A DNA stretch of 64,000 nt from assembly GCA_946803715.1 (NCBI GenBank), contig CAMPET010000040.1, positions 146,570-210,569 of the forward strand. Reading direction: 5' to 3'. Position 1 is the first letter of the stretch. The number at the start of each line of letters is the position of its first letter. The notes under the pieces were generated by a model. It had not been told where the DNA came from. It saw only the letters and a program-made list of their open reading frames with translations, and ran no database searches. Made by a program: the position numbers and the translations under genes. Shown here piece by piece: positions 44,853-57,693 of the stretch. Source of the DNA: Beroe ovata. Taxonomy: Eukaryota; Ctenophora; Nuda; Beroida; Beroidae.

Positions 44853-47033
44853 TTCTAAACTTGAGAAAATTTCTATTGGTCAGATATCCTCAGTGTAAAG
44901 AACATAAAAATTCTCAGTGAGAAGCTCATAACTTAAAAATGTGTTCTTAACCAATAAAGTGGACTCCTAATTAACATATTAGACAGTGAGTATTGTTTAT
45001 TACCCCTGATAAATATTGAATCATATTCCATGTCATAACCACAAATCATAACCACGATCCATGCATAACATGGATTAAATAGTTTGAGCTTCAAGCCAAA
45101 AATATCAATCAAGTGATGATAGACAGCTCTTGGAAACTTATCCATTAGGTCTTATTAAGATCAATAATGTATTTAGAAAATTGCAGTTAATAAAATAAAT
45201 AAATAAATAAAATAAAAAATCATAGTATTATTGATCTCGAAGTGAACTGAAATCACGCGCGACTCGCCGACTCATTTTGTGCTCCCGCATGGCACTGCGT
45301 GACTAAAGTCTTCCGAGATGCAACACTGTGCTTTTTGTTTTCTTTGCCAATAAATTCACTACTTTCCAAATCACGAGACACAATAAGACGCGTGCGATGA
45401 TCGGATCTGCGCCGCGCTTTTGCTATAAGCCATTCAACGCAAACAGCAAAAAAACGGGCCTCGGCCTCAGCGAGGTCGATTGAGCCTGGTCTGAGCGCGG
45501 CGTGGCGCGCGCAGAACCAAGGCCTTTCTGCGCACTCATTGACCTTGCTCATATGGAATCTAGTTGGATTGTATCCAGCCTCTGTTATTGTTTTGCACGC
45601 GCGCGTGTCTCATCGAAAGCCTTCGATGAAATAAGACAGTGAGTTGGTGATGATAGTTTTCAATTTCCAGTAGCAGTATATGTTATCTCAATTTTGAATA
45701 TTGAAAATGTTACTGGCTTTTTTGCTGATGGATTTTCATCTTGAAACAAACCATTAGTCAATGTTTGGTTTTATTGCTACAGTAAAATGTCCCTTCTACA
45801 TATGTTGCAATCCTATTGCTAAATGATTTTCATGAAACAACCTACATATGCACCCCTGTGTATGCACTTGAATTGTGAATGATAGTTGACAACTCATAAG
45901 TCTATAGTTTCACTCTCAATCATACACCTCATTGAGATGAGAGTTATAAACCACATTTCCTTATATTGATTGAAACAACTACCTAAATAATATGCAACCA
46001 GTCGTGATTGGACGATTAGTCCAGTTGTTTTTTTTGGACAACTAACCAAGCTTACCTTTGTTAGATATTACTATCTCTAGATGATCTTGTTANTTCCAAA
46101 TCGGCGCGCGATCAAAAAACCCCCTAGTTCCGCGAAGCCCAAAATTAGCCTATAGTGCGGTGGGTGGTGCGATCTGCGCTGCGCCACGCACTTGCCTAGT
46201 ACTGCAAAACCATTCAACGCGAATAACAAAAAACGGGCGTCCGCGTGATCCGAGCGTCGCGGCCGTGGCGCGCGCGGAACCAAGGCCTATCTGCGCACTC
46301 ATTGACCTTTTTAGTTCAAAATCTAGTTTGTAGTCGGATCTTATATTCAACCTCTGTTCATGTTTTGCACGCGCGCTTGTCTCATCGAAAGCCTTCGATG
46401 AAATAAGATATTGAGTTGGTGAGGATAGTTTTCAATTTCCAGTAACAGTATATGCAATTATCTCAATTTTGAATATTGAAAATGTAATTGGCTATTTTGC
46501 AGATGCATTTTCATCTTGAGACAAAACATTGATCTTGAAACAAACCATTGATCAATGTTTGGTTTCATTGCTAAAGTAAAATGTCCCTTCTACATTTGTT
46601 TCAATCCTATTGCTAAATGATTTTCATGAAACAACCTGCATATGCACCGCTGTGTATGCGCTTGAATTTTGAATGATAGTTGACAACTCATAAGTCTATA
46701 GTTTCACTCTCAATCATACACTTCATTGAGATGAGAGTTATAAACCACATCTCCTTATATTGATTGAAACAACTAAATAATATGCAACCAGTCGTGATTA
46801 GACAATTAGTCCAGTTGTGTTTTTTGGGCAACTAACCAACCTTACTTTTGTTAGATATTACTATCTCTAGATGATCTTGTTACCAAATAAATAAGCTGGC
46901 AGAATTTGAAATCAAGAAGATATAGGAAGGTGAGAAATGAATTATGACACCAATAGCTATCATAAATTTCCCTTCTGAATGATAGATGGATGAGGAGCCC
47001 TCATTCATCTATTAAGTCATCTATTTTCAGAGA
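44853..47033. other. Intergenic between divergent macroH2A and EMI-EGF genes, with a redundant repeat
   Basis: No exon. It should hold the promoters of macroH2A (minus) and the EMI-EGF gene (plus). An AAATAAATAAAT simple stretch lies near 45190. About 45361-46092 and 46094-46882 are related copies separated by a single N at 46093. Both share GCGCGC-rich 5' parts, the hairpin-capable CATCGAAAGCCTTCGATG, and a common end TCTCTAGATGATCTTGTTA. The 3' parts are nearly identical and the GC-rich parts are more diverged. As at the EXOC6 repeat, the first copy stops exactly at the N, pointing to joined allelic contigs. Confidence 0.7.
45361..46882. repeat. Redundant copies upstream of macroH2A, joined at N 46093
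   Basis: Copy 1 is about 45361-46092 and copy 2 about 46094-46882, aligned from TTCCAAATC to GATGATCTTGTTA. Shared landmarks are GCGCACTCATTGACC, TTTTGCACGCGCGC, TCATCGAAAGCCTTCGATGA and CATTGAGATGAGAGTTATAA. Confidence 0.8.
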
Positions 47034-50000
47034 ATGCTATCAAGATTATTGGTCCCATGGTTTGTGTCACTAGTCTTTTTCTACAAAAGTGATGCACAAA
47101 GAAATAGTAATAGCAAAAGAAAAGATTTATATGAACTTACAGAAGAACATGCAGGCAGGTACTGTTGTCAAAACCAAGTAGATTCATTGATCAACCTTAT
47201 GAACCAGAACAATGAACAGACATCCTCATTGTATCAATGAATGCCTTATGTACCTTTTTTCAGTGACAATGTTTGCTTTTATACCAAGCTTGGTCCCTTA
47301 GAGACAGTTATAAGGGACAGGACAATCTCTTACATAGAGAAAGTTCCTAAGAAGTGTGTGGTTCCTGGAAAAGATGACTGTTTTGAGAATGTGTAAGTTA
47401 CCACATCACCATACTTTGTAACTTGTGTAATTCAGGATGTCCAAAAGAGTGACTGCAACTTAGCATGTTATAATCATTATTTGGAAATTGGAGTTCATTT
47501 GCTGTTTGTCGGAATTTCAACACCAACTTTCTGGTGTATTAAAGGATTCAATACACATTATATAAACAACCCAAGGATCAGTTCTAAACTTGTTGACATA
47601 CTTCCTCTCCCAGATATTTTATTTCCAAGCAATGCAGTATAATAAGTATTATATATTTACTGAAATTTGTGGCTGTCATAATACCATGCCTTTTACATCA
47701 GACTCTTTGTGTCAGAGTACATGATGAAACTGCCTAAAGTTTGTCTGCAGTAATTGTCGACACAACTGTCTCTGTCCATCCTATGATCACCAATTTCTAA
47801 TTTCCAGATTTGATCAGAATGACCCACCCTTCAGGACACGTTACAAAACAATCCAGAAGAAGATTAAGAGACCCAGTGAGGTTACAGTTTACCATTGCTG
47901 CAAAGGATGGCTACCAGATGAGCCAGTGGGACTTGGCTGCCCGAAAGGTATGTACTTGTGATTATTTGAACATGACGACAGATGAGCAGCATCAGTATTT
48001 TCTCACTTCCCCATTGACATGCACAATCAACTTCATGCTTTCAAGCGCCTTCACCCAGCTGGCTGAAAATTCTCATGACTAATGTAGACAACACATTAGC
48101 TGTGCTTGATGAATTCTAGCAGCCATCCGCTGATACAGTACTTTGTGATTTGATTGATATCAACCAGTACTTTGATTGATATCACACAAATGGCGGGTAC
48201 ATCATTGAATGAAGTGGTGTACAAAGCTATAGTGTATGTATGTTACGTCACAGAGATGTGTCAATAGATAGATAATAGGATGATAATACCTTCTGTTGCA
48301 TGACAGCTCTAAGGCATACATCAGACCAGACAAGTATCACGACATCTTGGTTCCCTTTCAAATTGCACACACTCTCTATTAACTGTTTCATGCAGCTATC
48401 GCGTTTTCACATTAGTATCAGGAGTTTTAACACTTGAGAAAACTACTTGTTAATAGAGCAATATAATGGATTGTGAGTAGCCCCGTTTCTCAGCATGCAT
48501 TTTAAAAAACGAAGTATGTCCAAGCTACAAGCTACAAGCTGGCTTCTTGACAAGACCTTGCACATAAATGGATGTCCCAAGTTCTTACACCAGAGTTATT
48601 GTCAATAGGATTTCTCTTCTGATATAAAAATTGTCAAAAAACTCAAATTGCTGACTTAATCCACGACAGATATCTCGACATTTATTTCCTCTCTCGGTAG
48701 CAAAAACTCTGTAAAAACTACCGAATTCTATTCTCTGCGTGTGTGTGGGTTATCATTTCTACCCAACTTTACATTAGTTAACACCTCTCCCCCTTCCCGT
48801 TCCGACAGAACTGTATAATTATTGTTATAATTGTCGGTATATATATTCCTATTTCCTGCCCACGGGGAATTTACTTTACATTAATAATAATTCCTGACTT
48901 TATTGTGCTACTAAATTGAGTGCTAAACACAACAAAATATTATGTGTGTATGCTTACAGATATGAAGTCACCTGTATCCCAAAATTTCCGAAATCCAATC
49001 AGATCACCACCTTTTCATCTAGTTTATCCCTTTCGAAAAATACTGATATCTCACTGTACAATAATTACAGGTATATAGTATCTCAGTCTTTTTTCGAACG
49101 AGTTTTTTTCTCTCTCTTCTACATTCTCTATGTCTAACAGAGGTCCACCCCAGAGAAAGAAGTTCTTACACTACGGTCGAAGGTGCTAATATCAGTTCCC
49201 GCTTCCTCTCTAAATTCCTGAAATTATATTTCCGCTGCAGGAAGCGTTTCTACCGAGATATTTAGAGTACAAAAGGAGGAGGAGGAGAAGGTTACTCCTT
49301 CATAAAACATGTGTGCTGCGGGCTGATAATTACTCTCAAACTAAAATTAGTGGTATCAGTGAAAGGTTGGGAGAAGTGAAAATTATGTGTACCATTAAAA
49401 GATTTCAAATTATAGTAGTTTGCAGAAATCTAGCCTTAGAGAAAGAGAGAGACAGATTTGAATGATGAAGTGTGGGTATCGCAACGTGACCGGTATGGGA
49501 TAGTGAGTGCGGTCTAGCTCTACATCTCTAGACAGTGATATCCGTATTATACGATTCTCAGAACGAAGCTACTACTTTCCCTCACTTCAAATGATAGAGG
49601 ATGGGAGAAGTAGGAAAGGGAGCTAGGGCGGTAGTTGAGCCTCTAATGGACTCAATTCTCATCAAGGTTTACCATTTCAATTTAGAAACGTTTTTCCATG
49701 GAATTGATCAGTGACATCAATCTGTGTCTCCTTAGGGAAATCTGTGCATAGAATCTGTGAAAATTTCTAGATATTTCTAAAATTATCTGGGGAGAAATTT
49801 TTAAATCACCTCCTGCTTAGTGATTGAAGTTTAAAGTCAGAGTAAAACTAAGTTCCTGCTTGCTAATTTAATAAAAAATTTAAGAAACGGTGACGTTTTT
49901 AATAATTTTCTATTTTCAATCGACCGCAAAGATCGATTATAAGTTGAACTTATTTAAAAGTATCGGTGATTATCAATTCTTCGATATTCCAATCAAAGTT

Positions 50001-53000
50001 TTCCATGTTTGAAGGAAATCTGGCACAGTCATTAATTAGCATTTTATGCTAACTGTATACTTCTGATGCAGCCACGATTCACGATCAACTCCTCGTTAAT
50101 CCATTTAGATAACAAAAGTTGAGTGATTATCCCATCGACTAACAGAATCTGTCCTCACATAATATTCCACATTATGAGCGCGGTAAACTTGATTTTCATT
50201 ACGGCGGTGAAGTTCAGTTTTACGTTTGATCTTGTTTAAAACACTGAGCACCACCGCCTTGGATTAAAATTGGAACCACGCTCACAATATGTAGTCTCTG
50301 TTTATATGTGAAACCATGTGAAAATCGTAATGAACTAATATATGACCCCTCATTTCAAACACGCGACACGCCCTCACGGCTATCAATATAGGAACCTATA
50401 ATATTGTAGCTGTAGTATAGTACACTATAGCAGTATAGTACACTATAATAGCAGTACCTATATATGTTATTGCCACTAGTAGTAGTAAAATATGAACAAG
50501 CAAACCACATACCACATTAATATGTGCTCTACACTTTCATAACATATTTGTTGTAGAACATGCATTTCTTTACATCGACTCATTAATCATGGCTTGGCTG
50601 CAGCTGTTGCCAAGCTCCCAGAAGCCGTTGTCAGGGTGATATAATATGTAGACACACTGGTTACGTCATTATAACTTTGTACTGCAGCTTTTCACCACCA
50701 CTTCAGGAGTAGAGCACAATGTGTGTGTGAGTGAAGTGGCTTGATTGCCGAAAATTTGATAGGTTGACACTTGAGATGCAGGAGTTAGAACCAATTACGT
50801 AGTTAGCGGACACGAGACACCATCATGATGAACAATTAGCCCTAGTTAATTACTAGTTGTGTCGACTGATAATGTTACAGTTTCATCGTCTGTCGCTACA
50901 CGCACTTTGGGGTAGTCAAGTACCCATAATCTAGCTCCAGCAATGAATTTCCAGCCGACAAATGTCTATTATCTTGGAACTTTGGAATATATTGTTCCCC
51001 CTAATTGTGTGAGGAGGATCAAAAATATAATCGCTACTCTCCGAGGAGCCTATGCAAATAAACCCCATCACCGTGTCACTGATTAAATTAATTAGAATTA
51101 AATTAAACCCGCTTTATCATAACCAACTGGAAAGTATGTTATACGGAGTTCAGTCAAATTTCCGAAATTTTCCCCTTCGGTACGCCCTTTTTTCCATGTC
51201 TAGCTGAAAATCTGAGAATATTTAGGCAAACATGGAATATGTTATGTGAGTGTGTGAGAGTAAAATATGATATTTTTGTGGGCAGGGAGATAGGCATATT
51301 TTGTAAATTATGATACATGTCCATTGAGCGTGTAAATCCATACTGTAATTATTATTGTCCGAAAAATCCATATATATATTTTGATACCCGATCGTATTAG
51401 ATCATAACTGAATCTGTGATCTAGCTGTGATAAATATGGAAATAAATTGAAAATTAGACCGACAATCATGGATCAATGCGACAGGAAATTGGATTGTATC
51501 TCGGTTGTGTAAACTTACACTCGTCCCAGTTAATCGTGTGTATCTTGTTTTTGTTTGATAAATCTTTGTGTGTGTGTGTGTCTTGATTCCCGACGCAGTT
51601 TTGGTAAGTGCACCACAGACGATGCTATTTTCTCGCTCAATTTTGACAATTTTGGGCATCATGACAGTAATTGAGACACGTACAATATTTACTGTTAGCA
51701 TATTTTATTCATCGGACTCACTAACATGTTTCGTAATGATGTAAACACTTGAAAATTGACTCCTTAAATGTCCGACAATTGACAGCGCAATTTACCGAAA
51801 TTAAATTTGAACAAGTGTAAAGCACAGTTCGTTACTTGACAAATTGTCCGGGTCGTATAGCTGTAATTCTTGTCCAGGATTTTCGGATCGACACATCCAT
51901 GGTATTTTAGGATTGGAGGGGGCGCAGCATTCCTAGTTTTTGTAAGGGATGGGGGAGGAACGAATTTTGTTAGGGGTGGGAAAGGAACGAATTTTTGTTA
52001 TCTCAATAGCTTTGGGAAATGATTAGATTTGTGAAAATGCAGGAATCGAAATACAGGATGATTTTTTGCATGTACAGCAATGCGTGTCGGCATATATACG
52101 ACTGTATGTATCTGAATTAGCAAGAGGCTGGTATATAATATGGGTTATTTATATTGAACGCAGATGTCACGGAATATACCGTATATTATACTGCCAGTAT
52201 TCCGTGACATCTGCGTTCAATAACCCACACAACTCCGACTACATACTTGTGTGGAATTTACAACCCATGTGTAGGGTGATTTATGAGTGATGAGAAGAGT
52301 TATAGTCAAGTAACTTCTGTGATGTCAAATGTATAGAGGTCGCACGAGTGAGCGTTCCATTGGCAGATCCCTCCCCAGAAGGTTGCAATTATCTAATTGA
52401 TTAACTGATTAGGTGATTGGGTCTGGAGGGTTAGGCTACTTGATACTGCACGAGCCTGATCTATTCTCATCTATTGCAAGGTTGACGCTGGCAATCCATC
52501 ATTGTCTCAATGACAACTTGCATATTTCGGCAACTCTGTAATAGATTTCCGGCTTGTAATTAATTCTTCACTAGCAAAAATGACACAACTTCGGTTTAGA
52601 AGTCACGATGAACAATATCGTAATACCTTTTTTCACCTAATTGAAAATTTTGGTAATAATGTCAGAATGTCGCCTAACCATTATAAAGGGTATGACAAAC
52701 TCTGTCGTGACTTATAGTGGCCATGTTTCGAAGAGGTCGTCATAATATGCCAGAATGTTATTACAAATCGCTAATGATGTGATAGAGCATTTTTTCTTAT
52801 CTAATCAGTGTAAACTTGTTGGTTAGATCATCAACGTATGTGTCCTTGGATGATGGTTTCTGGAAAATTTGGAAATAAGTACGATCCGACTACGAAAAAA
52901 TGTTTTTGGAAAACCTCGTGCGATATGAAAATAACCAGCTTTGAGCTTACCTCTCGCCCTTTCGTTCACCACCAGCTTCTTACCCTGAACACTGAGATGA

Positions 53001-56000
53001 AATTTCAAATATTTTCCAATTTCCAAATTCCTGTACAGAGAGAGAGAGAAGGGAGTAGGGACACCCAAGGGTCCAAGATGCCATCTGAAGCACCTTCTCT
53101 CCCCTGTGTGTGACAGATTAGATTTCGGTGTGGTGCGCCGCGTGGGAGTCTATGAATCTACATATATCAGACCAATTAATGCTATGTAATATTCATATTT
53201 GGAATCGTGGAATGCACAATATTCTGAGTGTGCGAGAGGAATATAATATGTGTGTGCGTGGACCGAAACTTGGTGGATTTGACGACAAAATTCCATTACA
53301 TGGCTAGCTATGGAGCTTACTGATATGCCTACCACAGGAGACGCACACACAAACACACAGACACACAGACTCACACACACGCCGCAGTAGAAGATTTCAA
53401 TATAATTGAAGATTGGATGTCATTCACACAGCATTATAGACGTCTGAGCACGTGCATTCCTGTGTTCATTTCTCTGATCAGGTTACCAAACAGACCTTTC
53501 TATTAATAATATAGCTCTGGGTCTGTGGAGCTCAGAATAGATCATTATCCAGGGCGAGAGCTAAGTTTGTATCAAGGTTGTGGAATGTAAACGCAAAAAG
53601 GTTTCAATCCAGAGTAGCATCCCATTACCTACCTACCTACTCTATTGTCAAATGAATCTAGTCAACTGGATATTTCAAGGAGACAATGACCATGAAAGTA
53701 CCTAAGACTGGCGTATTGAATTGACCTCTTCCATCTTGTTGGAATCTGAAACGTCAAGGGTTCAGAAAGTACCCTAAATTTTGAACCCTACACCTTTCAA
53801 ATAATTATCTGAACACGAGCTAGGGTTTTCTATCTGGAAAGTTTCAAATCATCTTGAAAAACTATCTAAATAACCGCCGTGTGTGGTACCAGATATCATC
53901 GTGAGTCTGCCGTGAGTCTGGAATGAGAGAGTCGAATATTTCTGATTCCTCCACCACTGCTACCACCAACAGCACCACAGTCATCGAGTTTCACTTGTAA
54001 TCGAATGAGTGCCTATCCGGTATGTGATTGGTGGTCTTTGTCAAGTGACAAATGTCCCCCCCTCTCTCTCTCTCTCTGGAGTGAGGAATGCAGTCGGAAA
54101 TTTTCAGTTCGTTGTGAAGATTTAGTTGGGTCATTGTGTCTGATATGACCTCACGGGGTAAGATTGGTCTGAGTTCGTGAGAAAAGGAGAAATGTGACAC
54201 CGCCAAAAACAAAAACATCGCTATGGAACTATATTTGTGAAAGTATCAAATTTTCAACCGCCACTCATGAAAACTCTTAGTAATCGTTCAAATATTTTGA
54301 AAAGTTTATCCTAGATTTGAGCAGTTAATACTACACCCGTAGTCATACCCCTGTACTCTCAAAATATAGCACACATACATACAATATAGCGGGTCACTCG
54401 TGCAATGTAATAAATTCGTGATCAGCAATTACGAGTCTTTCGTCCTACTGCAGCTGAGATATTTGCAAACTATTATATAACAGATGAAAATAAGCGAAAA
54501 TAAGTTGTGATACATTGTATATCATCATGTTATTTTTATAGATTTTCCAATTTATAGATTCTTCTGTCAGATCTTGATGCGTTATGGAAAAAATTCTAGC
54601 TTGATAAAGCCCATACTGCAGCGGTCTAAGAAAATGCAATCTCCGCGATCGTCAATTTCTTGGTCATTAGTGTTACCGGTACTTGAAATGTAAATAGTTG
54701 GCAAGGATCCAACAGCTATACCCGCATTCCGGTTCTTGGTAAAATTATTGATCTTTTTCCACCACATACCCAATACCTAAGCTACTGCAGGCATCGGTAA
54801 GGGGAATCTCTCATTGACCATTGATTTGGAGAACATTATTGGAGAGCATTGGAAATTTATCATCCTCTTAGCTTCTTAGATTCAAGCAACGGAGAGTTTA
54901 CGAACTATGTGTTCGTGAAGGAAAGCTGGACTCCTCAAGATGAGCCAAATTCTTTCACCCAACTTGTCGGGCTGATCTAAAGAAATTGTTCAAGAACACA
55001 TTTTTACCAGTTTTAACTTCGCTTTAATCACGAAATAATTGGATATAATGTCTTCGTGTTCAGAGGACTTTTAAATTTTTTTCCCTTTTGATGAACCTTT
55101 GCAATGTACCGAAAATAGAGTCCACATCTGTTTTTCGTGTACTAGAAAAACACATGACGCTTTCTCTTACACGTCCAGAAAAAAGGGAGTGTGGGAAGGG
55201 GAATCTTAATTTGGTTATTTTTTACATTGACCAATGATCCACCAACAAAGTTAACATTTATGTCGAAGAGGGGGCAAAAATGACAGAGGGAAAATCTCAG
55301 TTTTACCAATTAAATTACCATTGTTATTAATTATTACGATTCTCGGTATCCAAAGAAAGGTACTGATTGGAATATATGCAAGATATGCGCAAGCCACAAG
55401 GTAATAGCTGTTATACCGATAGTACTCGATTACTTCCAGGAAGATTTATTGGGATTTGGGGTTGGTGATGGTTGTGCATCTGTCACTACATTGTAATTGT
55501 GCTTTTCACAAACTGTCAATCCAAAATGATCGACAAAAAGGTTATGAAAATAATATACCCTGTAGCATAATTGAATAAACAACGCCCTCCTTCCTTTATT
55601 CAAACTTCTAAGTCGGTAAATCCTGCATTATTGAATATTTCTATATTTCAGAATGTTAACAATGGATGCTTTTCATTATAGATCACAGGGGTTTTGCTAT
55701 ACTAGAATATGCTAGGACAAACTCACGTGTGAAAAGAAGCTTAGTTTGGGTACCTTTTTCAAGCGCACATTCCGCCATTTTTAGAAACAGTGATCTACAT
55801 CTCTAGCATCAGAGTTTCTAATATTTTCATGATGATTTCCCACGCTTAAACAAAGTTAAATATCAGATGAACTAACAATAGATTGGAAAACATTAGATCA
55901 CACTTACCATGCGGTTCGAAATGAACATTAGTGCTCTGTGGGAATTGTTGAAATTATTGTAGCCCCGGATTTTGTGTGTGTAAGCTTTTAAATTTATTTG

Positions 56001-57693
56001 ATTTGGTCATCATGTGGTATGTGAAAATTATATTGTGAGAATATTCTATTCAATATGTGTGTGTGTACTATGTGCATTCCTATATTTTGCATGGTACTGT
56101 ATACTGTACATGAATTGCAAGTCATTAGGTACTATCTGTAGTCGTCCATTGTACCAACCGAAGCTTCTCTGTGCAAGCTTATGTATAATAACTTTCGAAA
56201 CTTGGTCTCAAAATAATGGAACTATCAAAGTTTCAAGAACGCATCACCCATTTTCTGTCAGAAAAACGAAATGAGACGTTTCCTGAAGAATTGAAAATCC
56301 GAGAAACGTATCAATATTCCTCGAATTACACTACCTATCGTGTGAAGAGCATTGTTTAGGTTCTTGGAGCATGAGTCTATAATATGAATGTTTGGAGGTC
56401 CATTGTTAAGATACATAGTAGCTGTGTGTGTGTGTTTGTGTATGTGTGTGTGTGTTTGTGTATTGGGGATGAGTTGGGTAAATCATATAGACAGATATAA
56501 GATCTTGGTTTAAACATTGTTCTGTAGTTATCTAGGTTGAGGTACAGAAGAATATGACCTTAGATTTGAATCAAGGGCACTTTATTGGACTATGGCTACC
56601 CATTTCCCCGATGTTGCTATAAGATGGAATTACAAGTTAAAATGTGGCAAGCTAAGTCATCTGTTGCTCAAACGTTTTGAAAACGGTCTTTACCGGTCAC
56701 GAATCAAATTTTAAATCATCGCATAATTTCATCACAAATTATGTTGTAAAACTGCACGCATGTGGTTTTCAATAGCCTGCTTTGTGGATGTCGGCATACA
56801 ATTTCATTAAACTCCGACAGCTTCCCCAATGCCGTGCAAAAATTTTGCTACAGTCATCGGTATTTTTAACAATAGCAATGTGAAACCAAACTTAATTTTG
56901 AGAAATCAAAAAGGTTTTCTCGCTGAATCCTTTGAAAATTCAAGATTTCTCATTCATCTTTTACCTATCATTTTAGAAAAGGTTTCATATCCTCAAACTG
57001 TTTACTAAAATACAACCTCCCTTTCCAAGTCAAGACTTTTCTAGGCCAGTCAATCTTGAGTACACAAGTATGTGTAGCAATTAGCGTACTCTCCTCAGTT
57101 ATAGAGTCCCATCAACTGCTCTTACTCCTTCAAATGATTCAGTCTAGACTGGAGAACAGGAGAATTTTCATGTCGAAGGGAGGAATGTCGTCGTCTCATA
57201 ATTCATAATTGAAGCAGAAGTCCTCACACACACAATCATGATATACTCGGCTCACTTGAGAACAGTTTGGAGGAACAACTTTCAATATTCTCTTCCACTG
57301 CAGAGTGATGAGAACATAGAACTTGACTTGCCCTCATTCATCAATCTCACCACTCAACTCCCACTTGGCACCTGATATATCACCCTCTACCTGACACCAG
57401 CACCTCCCATCACCTGAAACCTGCACATTACATCACCTGACAGCCGCACCTGTCACCTGACAGCAGCACCCCCTATCACCTGAGACCAGCACCACCCACC
57501 ACTTGTCACCTGACACCAGCAACTCCCACCACTTGTCACCTGACACCAGCAACACCCACCACCTGACACCAACTCCTGCCCTAACTCGGGACTATTTCAG
57601 CCGACTGTCCCTGCTCTCCTCACACATCGAGCTGCATCTCACCAACAGAGTGTGTCTGTGATGACGGCTGGTTTGGCGAGCTCTGCGATGAAG
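47034..57693 (+). CDS. Secreted or receptor-like protein with EMI and EGF-like domains (5' part)
   Basis: Four exons are supported: 47034-47158, 47264-47392, 47808-47947 and 57601-57693, with matching phases 2, 2, 1. The protein begins with a signal peptide (MLSRLLVPWFVSLVFFYKSD). Exons 2-3 form an EMI domain: DNVCFYTKLGPLE, KKCVVPGKDDC, RTRYKTIQKK and the terminal VTVYHCCKGW ... GLGCPK. Exon 4 encodes a laminin/MEGF-type EGF unit (DCPCSPHTSSC, CVCDDGWFGELCDE). EMI followed by EGF repeats is the layout of MEGF10/Draper-type engulfment receptors and of some matrix glycoproteins, so a cell-surface role is likely but not proven. Exon 3 and exon 4 are joined across a 9653-base intron, supported by phase only. 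The gene continues past 57693 (donor GTTAGT). Further exons were not found before the window edge, so the C-terminal part and any membrane segment are unknown. Confidence 0.75.
52141..52227. repeat. Long inverted repeat (hairpin) in the EMI-EGF intron
   Basis: The left arm (52141-52176) and right arm (52198-52227) pair almost perfectly: GAACGCAGATGTCACGGAAT on the left is mirrored by ATTCCGTGACATCTGCGTTC on the right, extended by GGGTTATT/AATAACCC. A 6-base insertion bulges the left arm, and the loop is 21 bases (52177-52197). A transcript would fold into a stem of about 30 base pairs, the size range of microRNA precursors or of a small palindromic transposon remnant. Confidence 0.85.
56422..56462. 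repeat. (GT)n microsatellite
   Basis: A GTGTGTGTGTGTTTGTGTAT run of about 40 bases within the long EMI-EGF intron. Confidence 0.9.
57381..57576. repeat. CACCTGACACCAGCA tandem cluster before the EGF exon
   Basis: About eight imperfect copies of TCACCTGACACCAGCAACTC and variants, ending about 25 bases before the acceptor of the exon at 57601. It carries the TGACACC core seen in other repeat clusters of the window (2866-3057, 20668-20820). Confidence 0.8.

Larger units (their letters stand above)
47948..57600 (+). other. 9.65 kb intron of the EMI-EGF gene
   Basis: No exon with recognisable similarity was found on either strand in this stretch. It is AT-rich with short ORFs only. Noted contents are a 30-base-arm inverted repeat at 52141-52227, a GT-rich microsatellite at 56422-56462, and a CACCTGACACCAGCA repeat cluster at 57381-57576 directly before the EGF exon. 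An independent short gene inside cannot be excluded. Confidence 0.55.
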
